Assembly (NCBI RefSeq): GCF_000826145.2 | Contig: NZ_LN651337.1 | Span: 1,774,945-1,838,944 of the forward strand | DNA length: 64,000 nucleotides | Direction: 5' to 3' | From: Sporosarcina koreensis | GTDB taxonomy: Bacteria > Bacillota > Bacilli > Bacillales_A > Planococcaceae | Program-made: the position numbers and the translations under genes | The notes under the pieces: model-generated | Database searches by the model: none | What the model was told of the DNA's origin: nothing | What the model saw: the letters and a program-made list of their open reading frames with translations, nothing else | In this document: piece by piece, positions 15,416-24,119 of the stretch | Layout: every line of letters begins with the position of its first letter | Numbering within the stretch: the first letter of the stretch is position 1

Positions 15416-16915
15416 ATGAAAAAAATATCAAACGTCTTCTATATAACCATCGGGCTCATCGTACTGGCCGTCGGATATGGTGCCATCGATCCGGATCGTT
15501 TCGAAGCGGGGACCAATATCGTGAAATCCTTCGTCTCGACGTCGTTCGGCTGGTATTATATGCTGCTGATGACCCTGCTGGTCGCAGTCAGTGTGTACTT
15601 CATCTTCAGTCCGTATGGAAAAATACGTCTCGGCAAAGATTCCGACCGCCCGCAGTTTTCAACGGTCACCTGGATTGCCATGCTGTTCTCCGCCGGAATG
15701 GGGATCGGGCTCGTCTTCTACGGGGCAGCTGAACCGCTCTCCCATTTTGCCGTCAATCCGGCAACCGCTGAACCTGGGACGAATGCAGCTTTCCGTGAAT
15801 CGATGCGGCAGACTTTCTTCCACTATGGTATCCATGTCTGGGCTTTGTATGGAATTGTTGCACTGGCACTTGCCTACTTCCAATTCCGCAAAGAGGAGCC
15901 GGGGTTAATTTCTTCAACACTGAAGCCGATTTTTGGCGATAAAATGAAAGGCCCCTGGGGTACGGTCATCGACGTCCTCGCTGTCTTTGCAACGTCTTTC
16001 GGCGTAGCCACTTCTCTCGGCTTCGGCGCTGTCCAAATTAACGCCGGACTGCATTACCTGTTCGGCTTCGAGATCGGCATCCGGTCCCAGTTCATCATCA
16101 TTTCGGTCGTCACCGTGCTGTTCATCTTTTCCGCCTGGTCCGGTCTCAGCAAGGGGATCCGGTATCTGTCCAATACGAATCTTGTTCTCGCACTGGCGCT
16201 TCTCGGCTTCATCCTGATTCTCGGGCCGACGCTGCTGATCATGAACATTTTCACGGACTCGATCGGCGGTTATTTCTCGAACTTCATAGACCTAAGCCTG
16301 AGTACATCACCGCTCAATGCAGGCAACCGCGAGTGGCTTGATGTATGGACGATCTTCTACTGGGCATGGTGGATCTCCTGGGCGCCGTTCGTCAGTATGT
16401 TCATCGCCCGTGTTTCGAAAGGCCGTACAATCCGTGAGTTCATGGTGGGAGTGCTGCTTGCACCGAGCCTCCTCAGCTTCATCTGGTTTGCGGCGTTCGG
16501 GACGACTGCAATCGAAATCCAAAAGTCAGGCTCTTTCGACCTGGCTTCCGTGGATACGGAGATCGTCATCTTCCAGATGTTCAGCCAGCTTCCCTGGGCT
16601 GCTATCACTTCAGGATTTGCGATACTGCTGATTGCCTCGTTCTTCATCACCTCGGCGGACTCGGCGACATTCGTCCTCGGCATGCAGTCGACATACGGTT
16701 CGCTGACGCCGCCGAACAGCGTCAAGATCATCTGGGGGCTGCTGCAGTCCTCTATCGCGCTCGTACTGCTGTCCGTCGGCGGACTCGACGCTTTGCAAAA
16801 TACGATCATCATTGCGGCACTGCCGTTTTCGTTCATCATCCTGTTGATGGTGTACTCCCTGTTCAAGGAGCTCGGCAATGAGTCGCTTCCGCACAGACAC
16901 CATCATCGTAAATAA
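15416..16915 (+). CDS. opuD: BCCT family glycine betaine transporter (OpuD-like)
   Basis: A 499-residue secondary transporter with 12 expected membrane helices. Family motifs are clear: GMGIGLVFYGAAEPLSHF and the Trp-rich substrate segment FYWAWWISWAPFVSMFIARVSKGR. It imports glycine betaine or related osmolytes, probably with Na+. The C-terminus ends in a His-rich LPHRHHHRK, short for an osmosensing tail. GGGGG lies upstream of the ATG. The window also encodes OpuF, so two osmolyte uptake routes are present. Confidence 0.92.
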   Translation: MKKISNVFYITIGLIVLAVGYGAIDPDRFEAGTNIVKSFVSTSFGWYYMLLMTLLVAVSVYFIFSPYGKIRLGKDSDRPQFSTVTWIAMLFSAGMGIGLVFYGAAEPLSHFAVNPATAEPGTNAAFRESMRQTFFHYGIHVWALYGIVALALAYFQFRKEEPGLISSTLKPIFGDKMKGPWGTVIDVLAVFATSFGVATSLGFGAVQINAGLHYLFGFEIGIRSQFIIISVVTVLFIFSAWSGLSKGIRYLSNTNLVLALALLGFILILGPTLLIMNIFTDSIGGYFSNFIDLSLSTSPLNAGNREWLDVWTIFYWAWWISWAPFVSMFIARVSKGRTIREFMVGVLLAPSLLSFIWFAAFGTTAIEIQKSGSFDLASVDTEIVIFQMFSQLPWAAITSGFAILLIASFFITSADSATFVLGMQSTYGSLTPPNSVKIIWGLLQSSIALVLLSVGGLDALQNTIIIAALPFSFIILLMVYSLFKELGNESLPHRHHHRK

Positions 16916-16955
16916 AGAACACCCGGGTTCCGAATGGGGAACCCGGGTGTTTTCT
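16916..16955. terminator. Bidirectional terminator
   Basis: A 14-bp stem AACACCCGGGTTCC (16918-16931) / GGAACCCGGGTGTT (16938-16951) between the convergent BCCT and metY genes. Confidence 0.9.
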
Positions 16956-16957
16956 AT

Positions 16958-18247
16958 TCAGACGCTGACCGGCGCCGCCTTTTCGATCGCCTGCTTCAGG
17001 TCGGCAATGATGTCATCCACGGACTCGAGACCGACTGACAAACGGATGAGTTCTTCAGTCACTCCTGAGTTTTTCAAGTCTTCCGCAGAGAGCTGCTGGT
17101 GGGTCGTCGAGGCCGGATGGATGATGAGCGACTTTGCATCGCCGACATTGGCCACATGAGACCACAGCGTGACGTTGTCGATCACCCGCCGGCCGGCATC
17201 GCGCCCTCCTTTGATCCCGAAGACGATCATGGAGCCGGCGCCGTTCTTCAGATACTTCTTCGCCTGTTCCGCTGTCGGATGGCTGTCGAGGCCGGTGAAT
17301 GTCACCCATTCGACAGATGGATGCGAAGACAGGAACTCGGCCACTTGACGTGCATTCTCCCCGTGCCGCTGGATCCGCAGATGGAGCGTTTCCAGTCCCT
17401 GGAGGAAGTTGAAGGCACTGTCCGGATCGAGGCAGGGCCCGAAATCCCGAAGACCCTGTACCCGGAGTTTCGTCGCAAATGCAGCGTTTGCCGTGTCGAT
17501 GCCGTACCGGAGGCCGTGATAGGATTCATCCGGTTCCGTGAAGCCGGGGAACCGGCCCTGTGTCCAATCGAATTTGCCTGCATCGACGACAACGCCGCCG
17601 ATTGTAGTGCCGTGGCCGCCGATCCACTTCGTTGCCGAATGGATGACGACATCCGCTCCGAATTCGATCGGATTGCATCCGTATGGGGACGCAAATGTGT
17701 TATCGATCAGGAACGGAATGCCGTTTTCGTGGGCGATGTCCGCGACACGTTCGATATCGAGCACCTGCAGGCTCGGGTTGCCGATCGTTTCGGCGAAGAT
17801 CCCTTTCGTCTTTTCCGTAATGGCATTCCGGAAGTTATCCGGATCGGCCGAGTCGACAAATTTCACGGTGATCCCGTATTTCGGCAGCGTGGTCGCGAAC
17901 AGGTTATAGGTGCCGCCATACAGATTGGCCGCCGCTACGATTTCATCCCCCGCTTCCGCGATATTCAGGATGGAGAAGGCGATGGCCGCCATTCCGGACG
18001 ACAAAGCGACAGCCGCAGTACCGCCTTCCAGCAATGCAATCCGCTCTTCGAAAACGGCAACTGTCGGATTCGTGATCCGTGTGTAGATATTGCCGGCTTC
18101 CTGAAGGGCGAACAAGTTTCTTGCCTGCTCCGTATCCTTGAATACGAACGATGTCGTCCGATGAATCGGGACTGCACGGGAGCCTGTTGTCGGATCAGGC
18201 TGCTGGCCGCCGTGAAGCAGCTGTGTTTCGGGTTGAAGATTTGTCAT
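16958..18247 (-). CDS. metY: O-acetylhomoserine sulfhydrylase
   Basis: A 429-residue PLP enzyme of the Cys/Met metabolism family making homocysteine from O-acetylhomoserine and sulfide. The PLP lysine is Lys207 in HSATKWIGGHG; SSGMAAIA and NLYGGTYNLF bind the phosphate and ring region. The length, longer than MetB/MetC, and FPGFTEPDESYHGL are typical of MetY. The start at MTNLQPETQLLHGG is preceded by GGAGGTTAGG; the longer ORF runs into the riboswitch. It is under a SAM riboswitch, consistent with a methionine-pathway role. Confidence 0.92.
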   Translation of the reverse strand: MTNLQPETQLLHGGQQPDPTTGSRAVPIHRTTSFVFKDTEQARNLFALQEAGNIYTRITNPTVAVFEERIALLEGGTAAVALSSGMAAIAFSILNIAEAGDEIVAAANLYGGTYNLFATTLPKYGITVKFVDSADPDNFRNAITEKTKGIFAETIGNPSLQVLDIERVADIAHENGIPFLIDNTFASPYGCNPIEFGADVVIHSATKWIGGHGTTIGGVVVDAGKFDWTQGRFPGFTEPDESYHGLRYGIDTANAAFATKLRVQGLRDFGPCLDPDSAFNFLQGLETLHLRIQRHGENARQVAEFLSSHPSVEWVTFTGLDSHPTAEQAKKYLKNGAGSMIVFGIKGGRDAGRRVIDNVTLWSHVANVGDAKSLIIHPASTTHQQLSAEDLKNSGVTEELIRLSVGLESVDDIIADLKQAIEKAAPVSV

Positions 18248-18308
18248 ATACCTAACCTCCGGAAAGTAGTTTTGATGGAACTGTGCACACCGGACGGGTG
18301 GGGGAAAA

Positions 18309-18345
18309 CGAAAAAGCCCCCTTCTGAAAATAGAAGAGGACCGCC
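18309..18345 (-). terminator. Riboswitch-controlled terminator of metY
   Basis: On the minus strand a CCTCTTCT / AGAAGGGGG hairpin followed by CTTTTTC, between the SAM aptamer and metY: the expected expression platform that forms when SAM is bound. Confidence 0.85.
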
Positions 18346-18361
18346 ATTGCTGGCACTTCCC

Positions 18362-18469
18362 CTTATCTTTCAGATCACTGGATCTGTAGGAAGTAGCACC
18401 TTTGCAAGCTGGTATGCTTGCCGGTTGCCGGGCATCGCAGGGCCTAGTCCCTCCGCCGCTCTTGATAAG
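18362..18469 (-). ncRNA. SAM-I (S-box) riboswitch
   Basis: On the minus strand the S-box pattern is complete: P1 CTTATCAAGAG (starting 18469), CGGAGGGACT, GGCCCTGCGATGCCCGGCAA, AAGGTGCTACTTCC and the closing GATAAG (18362-18367). The downstream terminator and metY fit transcriptional control by S-adenosylmethionine. Confidence 0.95.
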
Positions 18470-18624
18470 AGTTTGTGACTTATTCAGTTTTCCATCTTGG
18501 AAACGAGTATACACACGTAAAATCAGAAAGTCAACAGGTTACTCAAAATAATTTGACAGTTTCGTATTCAGCCAATCAACGCCGTGCCCGATCCTCTTCA
18601 AGGCGGCTGCTTCCGCAAATAGAA

Positions 18625-18664
18625 AAACCCGCATACCGGGCGTCATTGGACGCGGTATGCAGGT
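18625..18664 (-). terminator. Terminator of the secreted-protein gene
   Basis: GCATACC (631-637) pairs with GGTATGC (654-660) and GCGTC with GACGC inside; on the minus strand GGGTTTTTCT follows. It lies just after the stop at 18673. Confidence 0.75.
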
Positions 18665-18672
18665 GACATTCA

Positions 18673-19308
18673 TTACTCGGCAGCACCGTAGAAAATCTGG
18701 CCGCCATTCAAATCAACGATTTTGAGCATGTTCGTGCGTTTTACGAAGATGCTCTTGTACTGGCCGCGGCCATTCGCATCTTTCAGCAGGATTGTGCGGT
18801 TGTTGTAGTTATCGGAAACAACGGCAGGTGCCAGACCGCTCATGTCGACATGCGCAGCAAGTGTCTTGTACTCAGGCAGGCTGCTGATTGTGCTTGCCGG
18901 CTGTGCGGGTTTCTGGTCCGGTTTCGCTTCCGGAGCTGCTGTGTTTCCTGTCACTGTTGTCTGGAGCAGGACACCGCCGCCTTTTTGGCTGATGACTTTC
19001 AGAAGACCTGTCTTCTTCACGAACACACTCTTATACTGCGTACGTCCATAATTGTCGGAGAAAAGGATGACCCGGTTGGAAACATTGTTTTCCGTTACGC
19101 GTACCGTGAAGCTTGATGGATCGATGACGGAGGCGATTGATGCGTATTCCTCGAATCCTGTAATGTCCTGGTTCACTTGCTGGCTGTACGATACGTGCGA
19201 GTACGAACTCTGCCCGTCTGCCTGATGGCCGTGTGCGAATGTCGCCGCCTGGGCACCTCCTGCGGATAGCATCAGTGCGCTTACTGCTGTGATCAATGTT
19301 TTTTTCAT
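18673..19308 (-). CDS. Secreted protein with two copies of an unknown domain
   Basis: A 211-residue exported protein. The signal peptide MKKTLITAVSALMLSAGGAQA ends with AQA-A. Two related ~70-residue domains follow (about 51-120 and 142-211), joined by a Pro/Ala/Lys linker. Shared positions are EYxxxAxxxD, NRxILxxDxxGRxQYKSxFVKxTxxLKxxxxxGGxxx. I do not recognise the domain. The start is taken at MKKTLI, preceded by AAGGAGAGG. Both neighbours, metY and cstR, concern sulfur, but no functional link can be seen. Confidence 0.75.
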   Translation of the reverse strand: MKKTLITAVSALMLSAGGAQAATFAHGHQADGQSSYSHVSYSQQVNQDITGFEEYASIASVIDPSSFTVRVTENNVSNRVILFSDNYGRTQYKSVFVKKTGLLKVISQKGGGVLLQTTVTGNTAAPEAKPDQKPAQPASTISSLPEYKTLAAHVDMSGLAPAVVSDNYNNRTILLKDANGRGQYKSIFVKRTNMLKIVDLNGGQIFYGAAE

Positions 19309-19430
19309 CTTGTTCCTCTCCTTATCTTGTTGGGATGCTATTATCATAACCCCGCTGTCTGAGAGGAGACTGAGATGCAAATTAAGAGACGATGAGAATT
19401 GTAAAGATGATTTCTAATGTTTACCCGGTT

Positions 19431-19460
19431 AAAAAAGAGCCATCGATCAGCGGCTCTTCA
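19431..19460 (-). terminator. Terminator overlapping the end of cstR
   Basis: AAGAGCC (19435-19441) pairs with GGCTCTT (19452-19458), with a T-run on the minus strand; the stem includes the last codons of cstR. Confidence 0.75.
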
Positions 19461-19713
19461 CCAGCAGATCGACGGCTTCCTTGACCAGTGCCTCTTTGTC
19501 TTCCGGCGATCCGGACAGTTCCTGTCCTTCCATGCAGGCGATCAGGTTGCTGCTGACAATCACGCCGATCGTCCGGTCGATCGCAGAACGTGAGGCGGAC
19601 AGCTGGGTGACGACATCCCTGCAATCATCCCCCGCTTCAATCATCCGCAGAACACCGCGGATCTGTCCTTCGATCCGTTTCAGCCGGTTCACGACCTTTG
19701 CATCGTATTCCAC
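19447..19713 (-). CDS. cstR: Persulfide-sensing repressor CstR (CsoR/FrmR family)
   Basis: An 88-residue all-helical CsoR-family repressor. Cysteines fall at 31 (GDDCRDV) and 60 (NLIAC), and the copper-binding His of true CsoR is replaced by Asn in SSNLIAC. This Cys31/Cys60 pattern is that of S. aureus CstR, which forms di- or trisulfide bridges with reactive sulfur and then releases DNA. The gene starts at GTG with GAAGGGG upstream. The classical cst sulfide-oxidation operon is not next to it; the thiosulfate importer genes at 39212-40652 are a possible target. Confidence 0.85.
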   Translation of the reverse strand: MEYDAKVVNRLKRIEGQIRGVLRMIEAGDDCRDVVTQLSASRSAIDRTIGVIVSSNLIACMEGQELSGSPEDKEALVKEAVDLLVKSR

Positions 19714-19744
19714 TATACCGTCCCCTTCCTTTTCTCTTCACTCT

Positions 19745-19760
19745 ATACCCCATCGCGTAT
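19745..19760. promoter_or_regulatory. Candidate CstR operator
   Basis: The 16-bp imperfect dyad ATACCCCATCGCGTAT lies 32 bases upstream of cstR and resembles the ATACCCC...GGGTAT type of CsoR-family operators as I remember them. The right half departs from the consensus. Confidence 0.35.
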
Positions 19761-19814
19761 TTCGTCAATGAAACAGTTGCATAGAAACGCTGATGGCGTG
19801 AAATTGTTCGAATT

Positions 19815-19985
19815 ATGTTATACTTGAAAACGTTACTTCGTGTACCAAACCAATTAGAGGACGCTGTACAGCACTGACCGCCCGCCAGGCCGTCTGCTGG
19901 GACAGCGGCCGTTTTGGCGTCCCTGCAATCGCTGAGGAAGGGCTGCACCGGGACTGCCTCCAAGCCGAAAGGAGTTCATACATCC
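19815..19985 (+). promoter_or_regulatory. pepT promoter and structured leader
   Basis: An extended -10 TGTTATACT ends at 19824. About 150 bases of leader follow, with a GCCGTCTG / CAGCGGC hairpin near 19892-19914 and then GTTTTGG. I recognise no riboswitch class; the hairpin could be an attenuator. Confidence 0.4.
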
Positions 19986-21212
19986 ATGAAACAGCAAGTA
20001 CTTGAACGGTTCATCCGTTATGCAAAAGTCAATACACAGTCCGATGAAAAAAGCCTGACTGTTCCATCCACCAAATGCCAGTGGGATCTCCTCCATTTAC
20101 TCAAAGCCGAGTTGGAAGCGTTGAATATGGAAGACATCACCCTTGACGACAATGGATATCTGTTTGCGACACTTCCTTCCAATTCGGATAAAAACGTGCC
20201 TGTCATCGGCTTCCTTGCACATGTCGATACGTCTCCCGATTATTCCGGTAAGGATGTCAAGCCGAAGATCCACAACAACTATGACGGCAGTGACCTTATT
20301 CTGAATGACCAAACAACACTATCAGCCGAGCGTTTCCCAGAGCTGAAGAATTATATGGGTCAGACACTAATCACGACGGACGGAACCACTCTCCTCGGTG
20401 CAGATGATAAGGCGGGCATTGCGGAAATCATGACGGCAATGGCCTATCTGCAATCACACCCTGAGGTGAAGCATGGAAAGCTGCGTGTCGCTTTCACACC
20501 AGACGAAGAGATCGGCAGCGGACCGAATCACTTTGATGTCAAAGCGTTTGGCGCGGACTTCGCGTATACGATGGACGGAGGGCCTCTCGGCGAACTTCAG
20601 TACGAAAGCTTCAATGCCGCAGGCGCAAAGGTGACATTCACCGGCACCAACGTCCACCCCGGGACAGCGAAAGGCAAGATGGTGAATTCCATTTTGCGGG
20701 CGCAGGAATTCATGGCGGCAATGCCGTCTTTGGAAGTGCCGGAGCTGACCGACGGACGGGAAGGGTTCGTCCATCTGATGGACATCCGGGGATCTGTCGA
20801 AAAGACGGAGCTTGAGTATATCATCCGCTATTTCGACAAAGAGACGTTCGAATCGCGCAAGCAGCTGTTCCGGGACACAGCGTCACAGATGCAGTCCGAC
20901 TACGGGGAAGAGGCGGTCATGCTCGAGCTCGCAGACCAATATTATAATATGGGCGAGAAAATCATGCCGCACATGGAAATCATCGAAATCATCAAAGATG
21001 CTTTCAGCAATCTCGGCATCGAACCGGTCATCGAACCGATCCGGGGCGGCACGGACGGCTCACAGATTTCCTATATGGGCATCCCGACACCGAACATCTT
21101 TGCGGGCGGTGAAAATTTCCACGGCCGCTATGAGTTCGTCTCTGCAGAAACGATGGAGAAGGCGGCACAGGTGATCGTCGAAGCCGTCCAGTTATACGAA
21201 GCTCGCGCATAA
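19986..21212 (+). CDS. pepT: Peptidase T (tripeptide aminopeptidase)
   Basis: A 408-residue M20B zinc aminopeptidase that removes the N-terminal residue from tripeptides in the cytoplasm. Metal-site motifs are visible in order: [39 protein letters not shown] and the late [11 protein letters not shown]. Length is normal. The start [20 protein letters not shown] matches the family and has AAAGGAG upstream. The DMT exporter gene follows after 13 bases, so the two are probably cotranscribed. Confidence 0.95.
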   Translation: MKQQVLERFIRYAKVNTQSDEKSLTVPSTKCQWDLLHLLKAELEALNMEDITLDDNGYLFATLPSNSDKNVPVIGFLAHVDTSPDYSGKDVKPKIHNNYDGSDLILNDQTTLSAERFPELKNYMGQTLITTDGTTLLGADDKAGIAEIMTAMAYLQSHPEVKHGKLRVAFTPDEEIGSGPNHFDVKAFGADFAYTMDGGPLGELQYESFNAAGAKVTFTGTNVHPGTAKGKMVNSILRAQEFMAAMPSLEVPELTDGREGFVHLMDIRGSVEKTELEYIIRYFDKETFESRKQLFRDTASQMQSDYGEEAVMLELADQYYNMGEKIMPHMEIIEIIKDAFSNLGIEPVIEPIRGGTDGSQISYMGIPTPNIFAGGENFHGRYEFVSAETMEKAAQVIVEAVQLYEARA

Positions 21213-21225
21213 GGAGGGCAACGGC

Positions 21226-22191
21226 ATGAAAGGGATCTGGCTCGGGGTACTGGCCGCCGTGTTTTTTGCGGTCACGTTCGTATTGAACCGTTCCATGGAG
21301 TTATCAGGCGGCAGCTGGATGTGGAGCGCCTCCCTCCGCTATTTCTTCATGGTGCCGTTTCTGGCCGCTATTGTCGCCATGAGGGGCGGCTTTACGCCCG
21401 TCCAGCGGGAGATGCGCCGTCATCCCTGGCAGTTCTTCATCTGGAGTACGGTTGCTTTCGTGCTGTTTTATGGACCACTCACCTTTTCAGCAGGATATGC
21501 CCCCGGCTGGCTTCTCGCCGGTACGTGGCAATTGACGATTGTTGCAGGAGTCCTGCTGGCTCCCCTGTTTTTGTCAGGGGATGGATCGGATGGCACGGAA
21601 CGCGGAGTCCGGCAGCGCATCCCGGTTGCCTCCCTTCTTATTTCGCTCGTCATTCTCGGCGGCGTGGTGCTGATCCAGATTCCGCATGCCCGGTCCGTGC
21701 CGGCGGATGCACTGCTGCTGGGCATACTGCCTGTCGTATTGGCCGCATTCGCCTATCCGCTCGGCAACCGCAAGATGATGGAACTGCTCGGCGGTTCGCT
21801 GGATACGTTCCAGCGGGTGCTCGGCATGACGCTCATGACACTGCCGGTCTGGTTCCTGCTGGCGCTGTACGCCTGGCTGACGGTCGGCCTTCCCTCGTGG
21901 AGCCAGCTCGTCCAATCATTCGTCGTCGGGGTCAGTTCCGGTGTCATTGCGACCACTTTGTTCTTCATGGCGACGGACCTCGCCCGGCACGACCAGGGCC
22001 GTCTGGCAGCCGTCGAAGCGACGCAGTCACTCGAGCTCCTGTTTGCGATGCTCGGTGAAATGCTGCTGCTGCATATGGCATTGCCGGGACCTGTTTCGCT
22101 GGCAGGCACTGCTATCATCATACTCGGCATGTCGCTGCACAGCTGGCAGACAGCAGCTGCCGCAAAGCGGGCAGCTTCTGAAATTCCATGA
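21226..22191 (+). CDS. DMT-superfamily multidrug resistance efflux protein
   Basis: A 321-residue protein with about ten membrane helices, matching the 'multidrug resistance efflux transporter' group (PF13536): MKGIWLGVLAAVFFAVTFVL, then GPLTFSAGYAPGWLLAGTWQ, and a second half with AVEATQSLELLFAMLGEM. Substrate unknown. AAGGAGGG lies upstream. Paired with pepT and ended by a strong terminator. Confidence 0.85.
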   Translation: MKGIWLGVLAAVFFAVTFVLNRSMELSGGSWMWSASLRYFFMVPFLAAIVAMRGGFTPVQREMRRHPWQFFIWSTVAFVLFYGPLTFSAGYAPGWLLAGTWQLTIVAGVLLAPLFLSGDGSDGTERGVRQRIPVASLLISLVILGGVVLIQIPHARSVPADALLLGILPVVLAAFAYPLGNRKMMELLGGSLDTFQRVLGMTLMTLPVWFLLALYAWLTVGLPSWSQLVQSFVVGVSSGVIATTLFFMATDLARHDQGRLAAVEATQSLELLFAMLGEMLLLHMALPGPVSLAGTAIIILGMSLHSWQTAAAAKRAASEIP

Positions 22192-22230
22192 AAAAGGACC
22201 CGAACGGATTTTCCGTTCGGATCCTTTTTT
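22190..22230. terminator. Bidirectional terminator
   Basis: AAAAGGACCCGAACGGA (22191-22207) pairs with TCCGTTCGGATCCTTTT (22212-22228) with one mismatch, between convergent genes. Confidence 0.9.
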
Positions 22231-22231
22231 C

Positions 22232-23326
22232 TTATTGGGCGGCTTCATAGGCGCCAAGCAGGCTGACCGCTTCTTCTGCAAGGGACGTATCGATCGCTTT
22301 ATCGAAATCGATCTCCCCCTGGATCGCTCCGTTCGCCTTGTATGTCTCATATTGCTTTTTGATATCTTCGATGAACATCTTACCATCAGGGTCGAGACCG
22401 GTCACGAAGACTTTATCCCACAGGGCGGCATCTTTCAGGGCCGTATGCTTCACCATGATCTCGATGATCTCCTCTTCGTCCACCCCTTCGAAGAACGCAT
22501 CGTTATAATCACGGACGCCTTTCAGATAGGCTGCCATGAAACGGAGGGACAATTCCTCGTCTTCCATGAACTGCGGAGAGGCGAGGACCATCGCGATCTG
22601 GGATTCGGGTGCATAATCGGTCGTATCACCGAACCGCAGATGGAATCCGTTTTCGATTCCCTGCGCGATGAGCGGCTCGATGCTGAGCGCAGCATCCACC
22701 GTACCGGAATCGAGTGCCCCGAGCATGGCGCTGAAATCTGCAATATGGACATACTCCACATCATCCTCCGTCAGTCCCGCATGCTTCAGCATCTCTTCAT
22801 AAATATAGCCGTCTATCGAGTTTCGGGAGGAGACCGCAATCTTCTTCCCTTTGAAATCCGGGTAGTCCTGGATGACGTCTTTCATATGATTGCCGATGAC
22901 GAATGAGAAATACGATTCGCCAGGCATGTTATGTCCTTTGTCGGCAACGATCCGCACATCGATTCCCTGTGCGATTGCATTGAAGAATGACGCTGTCGAG
23001 ACACCGCCCGCGATGGAGACTTCCCCTGCTGCGAGTGCCGGCAGCATGTCATCGCTGTTCGCGAAATCTGTGAATTCCACGTCGATATTGTAGTCATCGA
23101 AATACCCGCGTTCTTTCGCGATATAAAACCCTGCTCCGGAGGCGGCCCCGTCTTCGGCAATCAGTACTTTTGTCTTCTTGCTGAGCGGGCTGAGAGTTCC
23201 CTCTTCCGTCTGGTCAGCCGGTTTGGCTGCAGGCTTCTTTTCTTCCTCTTTTCCTGTACATCCCCCAAGGACGAGTGCAGCACCGAGCACGAGCGCGAGT
23301 CCCCCCGCTTTCATCCACTTCTTCAC
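22232..23326 (-). CDS. ABC substrate-binding lipoprotein, NitT/TauT type
   Basis: A 364-residue lipoprotein: signal peptide with lipobox LGGC (Cys near residue 23), then an SsuA/TauA/NMT1-type periplasmic fold (KVLIAEDGAASGAGFYIAKE; GEVSIAGGVSTASFFNAIAQG; KKIAVSSRNSIDGYIYEEML). Such proteins feed aliphatic sulfonates, taurine, nitrate or thiamine-precursor pyrimidines to the transporter. Family alone does not tell which; no sulfonatase or nitrate reductase gene is adjacent. It is the last gene of the operon permease-ATPase-binding protein. Confidence 0.85.
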   Translation of the reverse strand: MKKWMKAGGLALVLGAALVLGGCTGKEEEKKPAAKPADQTEEGTLSPLSKKTKVLIAEDGAASGAGFYIAKERGYFDDYNIDVEFTDFANSDDMLPALAAGEVSIAGGVSTASFFNAIAQGIDVRIVADKGHNMPGESYFSFVIGNHMKDVIQDYPDFKGKKIAVSSRNSIDGYIYEEMLKHAGLTEDDVEYVHIADFSAMLGALDSGTVDAALSIEPLIAQGIENGFHLRFGDTTDYAPESQIAMVLASPQFMEDEELSLRFMAAYLKGVRDYNDAFFEGVDEEEIIEIMVKHTALKDAALWDKVFVTGLDPDGKMFIEDIKKQYETYKANGAIQGEIDFDKAIDTSLAEEAVSLLGAYEAAQ

Positions 23327-23341
23327 ACGCTTCCCCTTTCG

Positions 23342-24115
23342 TCATGTTCTCGTCTTCTGGACTTCCTGCTGCAAGTGTTTCCAGATTTCTACGAACTGTC
23401 CGGCCAGCTCCGGGTCTTTCCGGATTTCTTCGATCTTGCGCGGCCGGGGCCGGTCGATACGGACTTCCTGGATGATCCGTCCCGGCTGGGCGCTCATCAG
23501 TAAAATCCGGTCACTCAGCATGAGTGCTTCGTCGATACTGTGCGTGATGAACAGCACTGTCTTTTTCGTTTCCGACCAGATGGACAGCAGTTCTTCCTGC
23601 AGGATGAATTTGTTCTGTTCATCGAGTGCTGCGAACGGTTCATCCATCAGCAGGATCTCCGGGTCATTGGCGAATGCGCGCGCGATACTGACCCGCTGCT
23701 TCATGCCGCCCGACAGCTCACTCGGATACAGATGGGCGAATTTCGCCAGACCGGTCTTTTCCAGGTAATATGCTGTCTGTTCGGCAATCACTGGTTTCGG
23801 GGCTTTCCGCATCTCCAGTCCGAATGCCACATTATCTTTCACCGTCATCCACGGGAGGATCCCTTTCTCCTGGAATACCATGGACTGCAGCGGCCGTCCC
23901 GTCTGTTCGGAATGGATGGCGATTTCACCTGCACTGTGTGTTTCCAGGCCGGCCAGTATACGGAGCAATGTCGTCTTACCACAGCCGCTCGGGCCGACGA
24001 GACAGACGAATTCCCCGTCTGCCACATCCAGCGAAATATCCTGCAGCGCTGTCACACTCCCGTTCTTCTTCACAAACACTTTCGTCAAGTTGCGGATTTC
24101 AATTTTTGACTGCAT
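23342..24115 (-). CDS. ABC transporter ATP-binding protein, NitT/TauT type
   Basis: A 257-residue ATPase with Walker A GPSGCGKTTLLR, signature LSGGMKQRVSIARA, Walker B ILLMDEPFAALDEQ and switch His in FITHSIDEAL. It closely follows SsuB/TauB layout. It lies 4 bases after the permease gene and 15 bases before the binding protein, clearly one operon. A ribosome site (GGAGGTGAC) precedes the ATG. Confidence 0.92.
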   Translation of the reverse strand: MQSKIEIRNLTKVFVKKNGSVTALQDISLDVADGEFVCLVGPSGCGKTTLLRILAGLETHSAGEIAIHSEQTGRPLQSMVFQEKGILPWMTVKDNVAFGLEMRKAPKPVIAEQTAYYLEKTGLAKFAHLYPSELSGGMKQRVSIARAFANDPEILLMDEPFAALDEQNKFILQEELLSIWSETKKTVLFITHSIDEALMLSDRILLMSAQPGRIIQEVRIDRPRPRKIEEIRKDPELAGQFVEIWKHLQQEVQKTRT

Positions 24116-24119
24116 TCAG

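Noticed and set aside
17099..18478. 459-residue plus-strand ORF
   Set aside because: Runs antisense through metY and the SAM riboswitch; no ribosome site, Arg/Cys-rich shadow composition.
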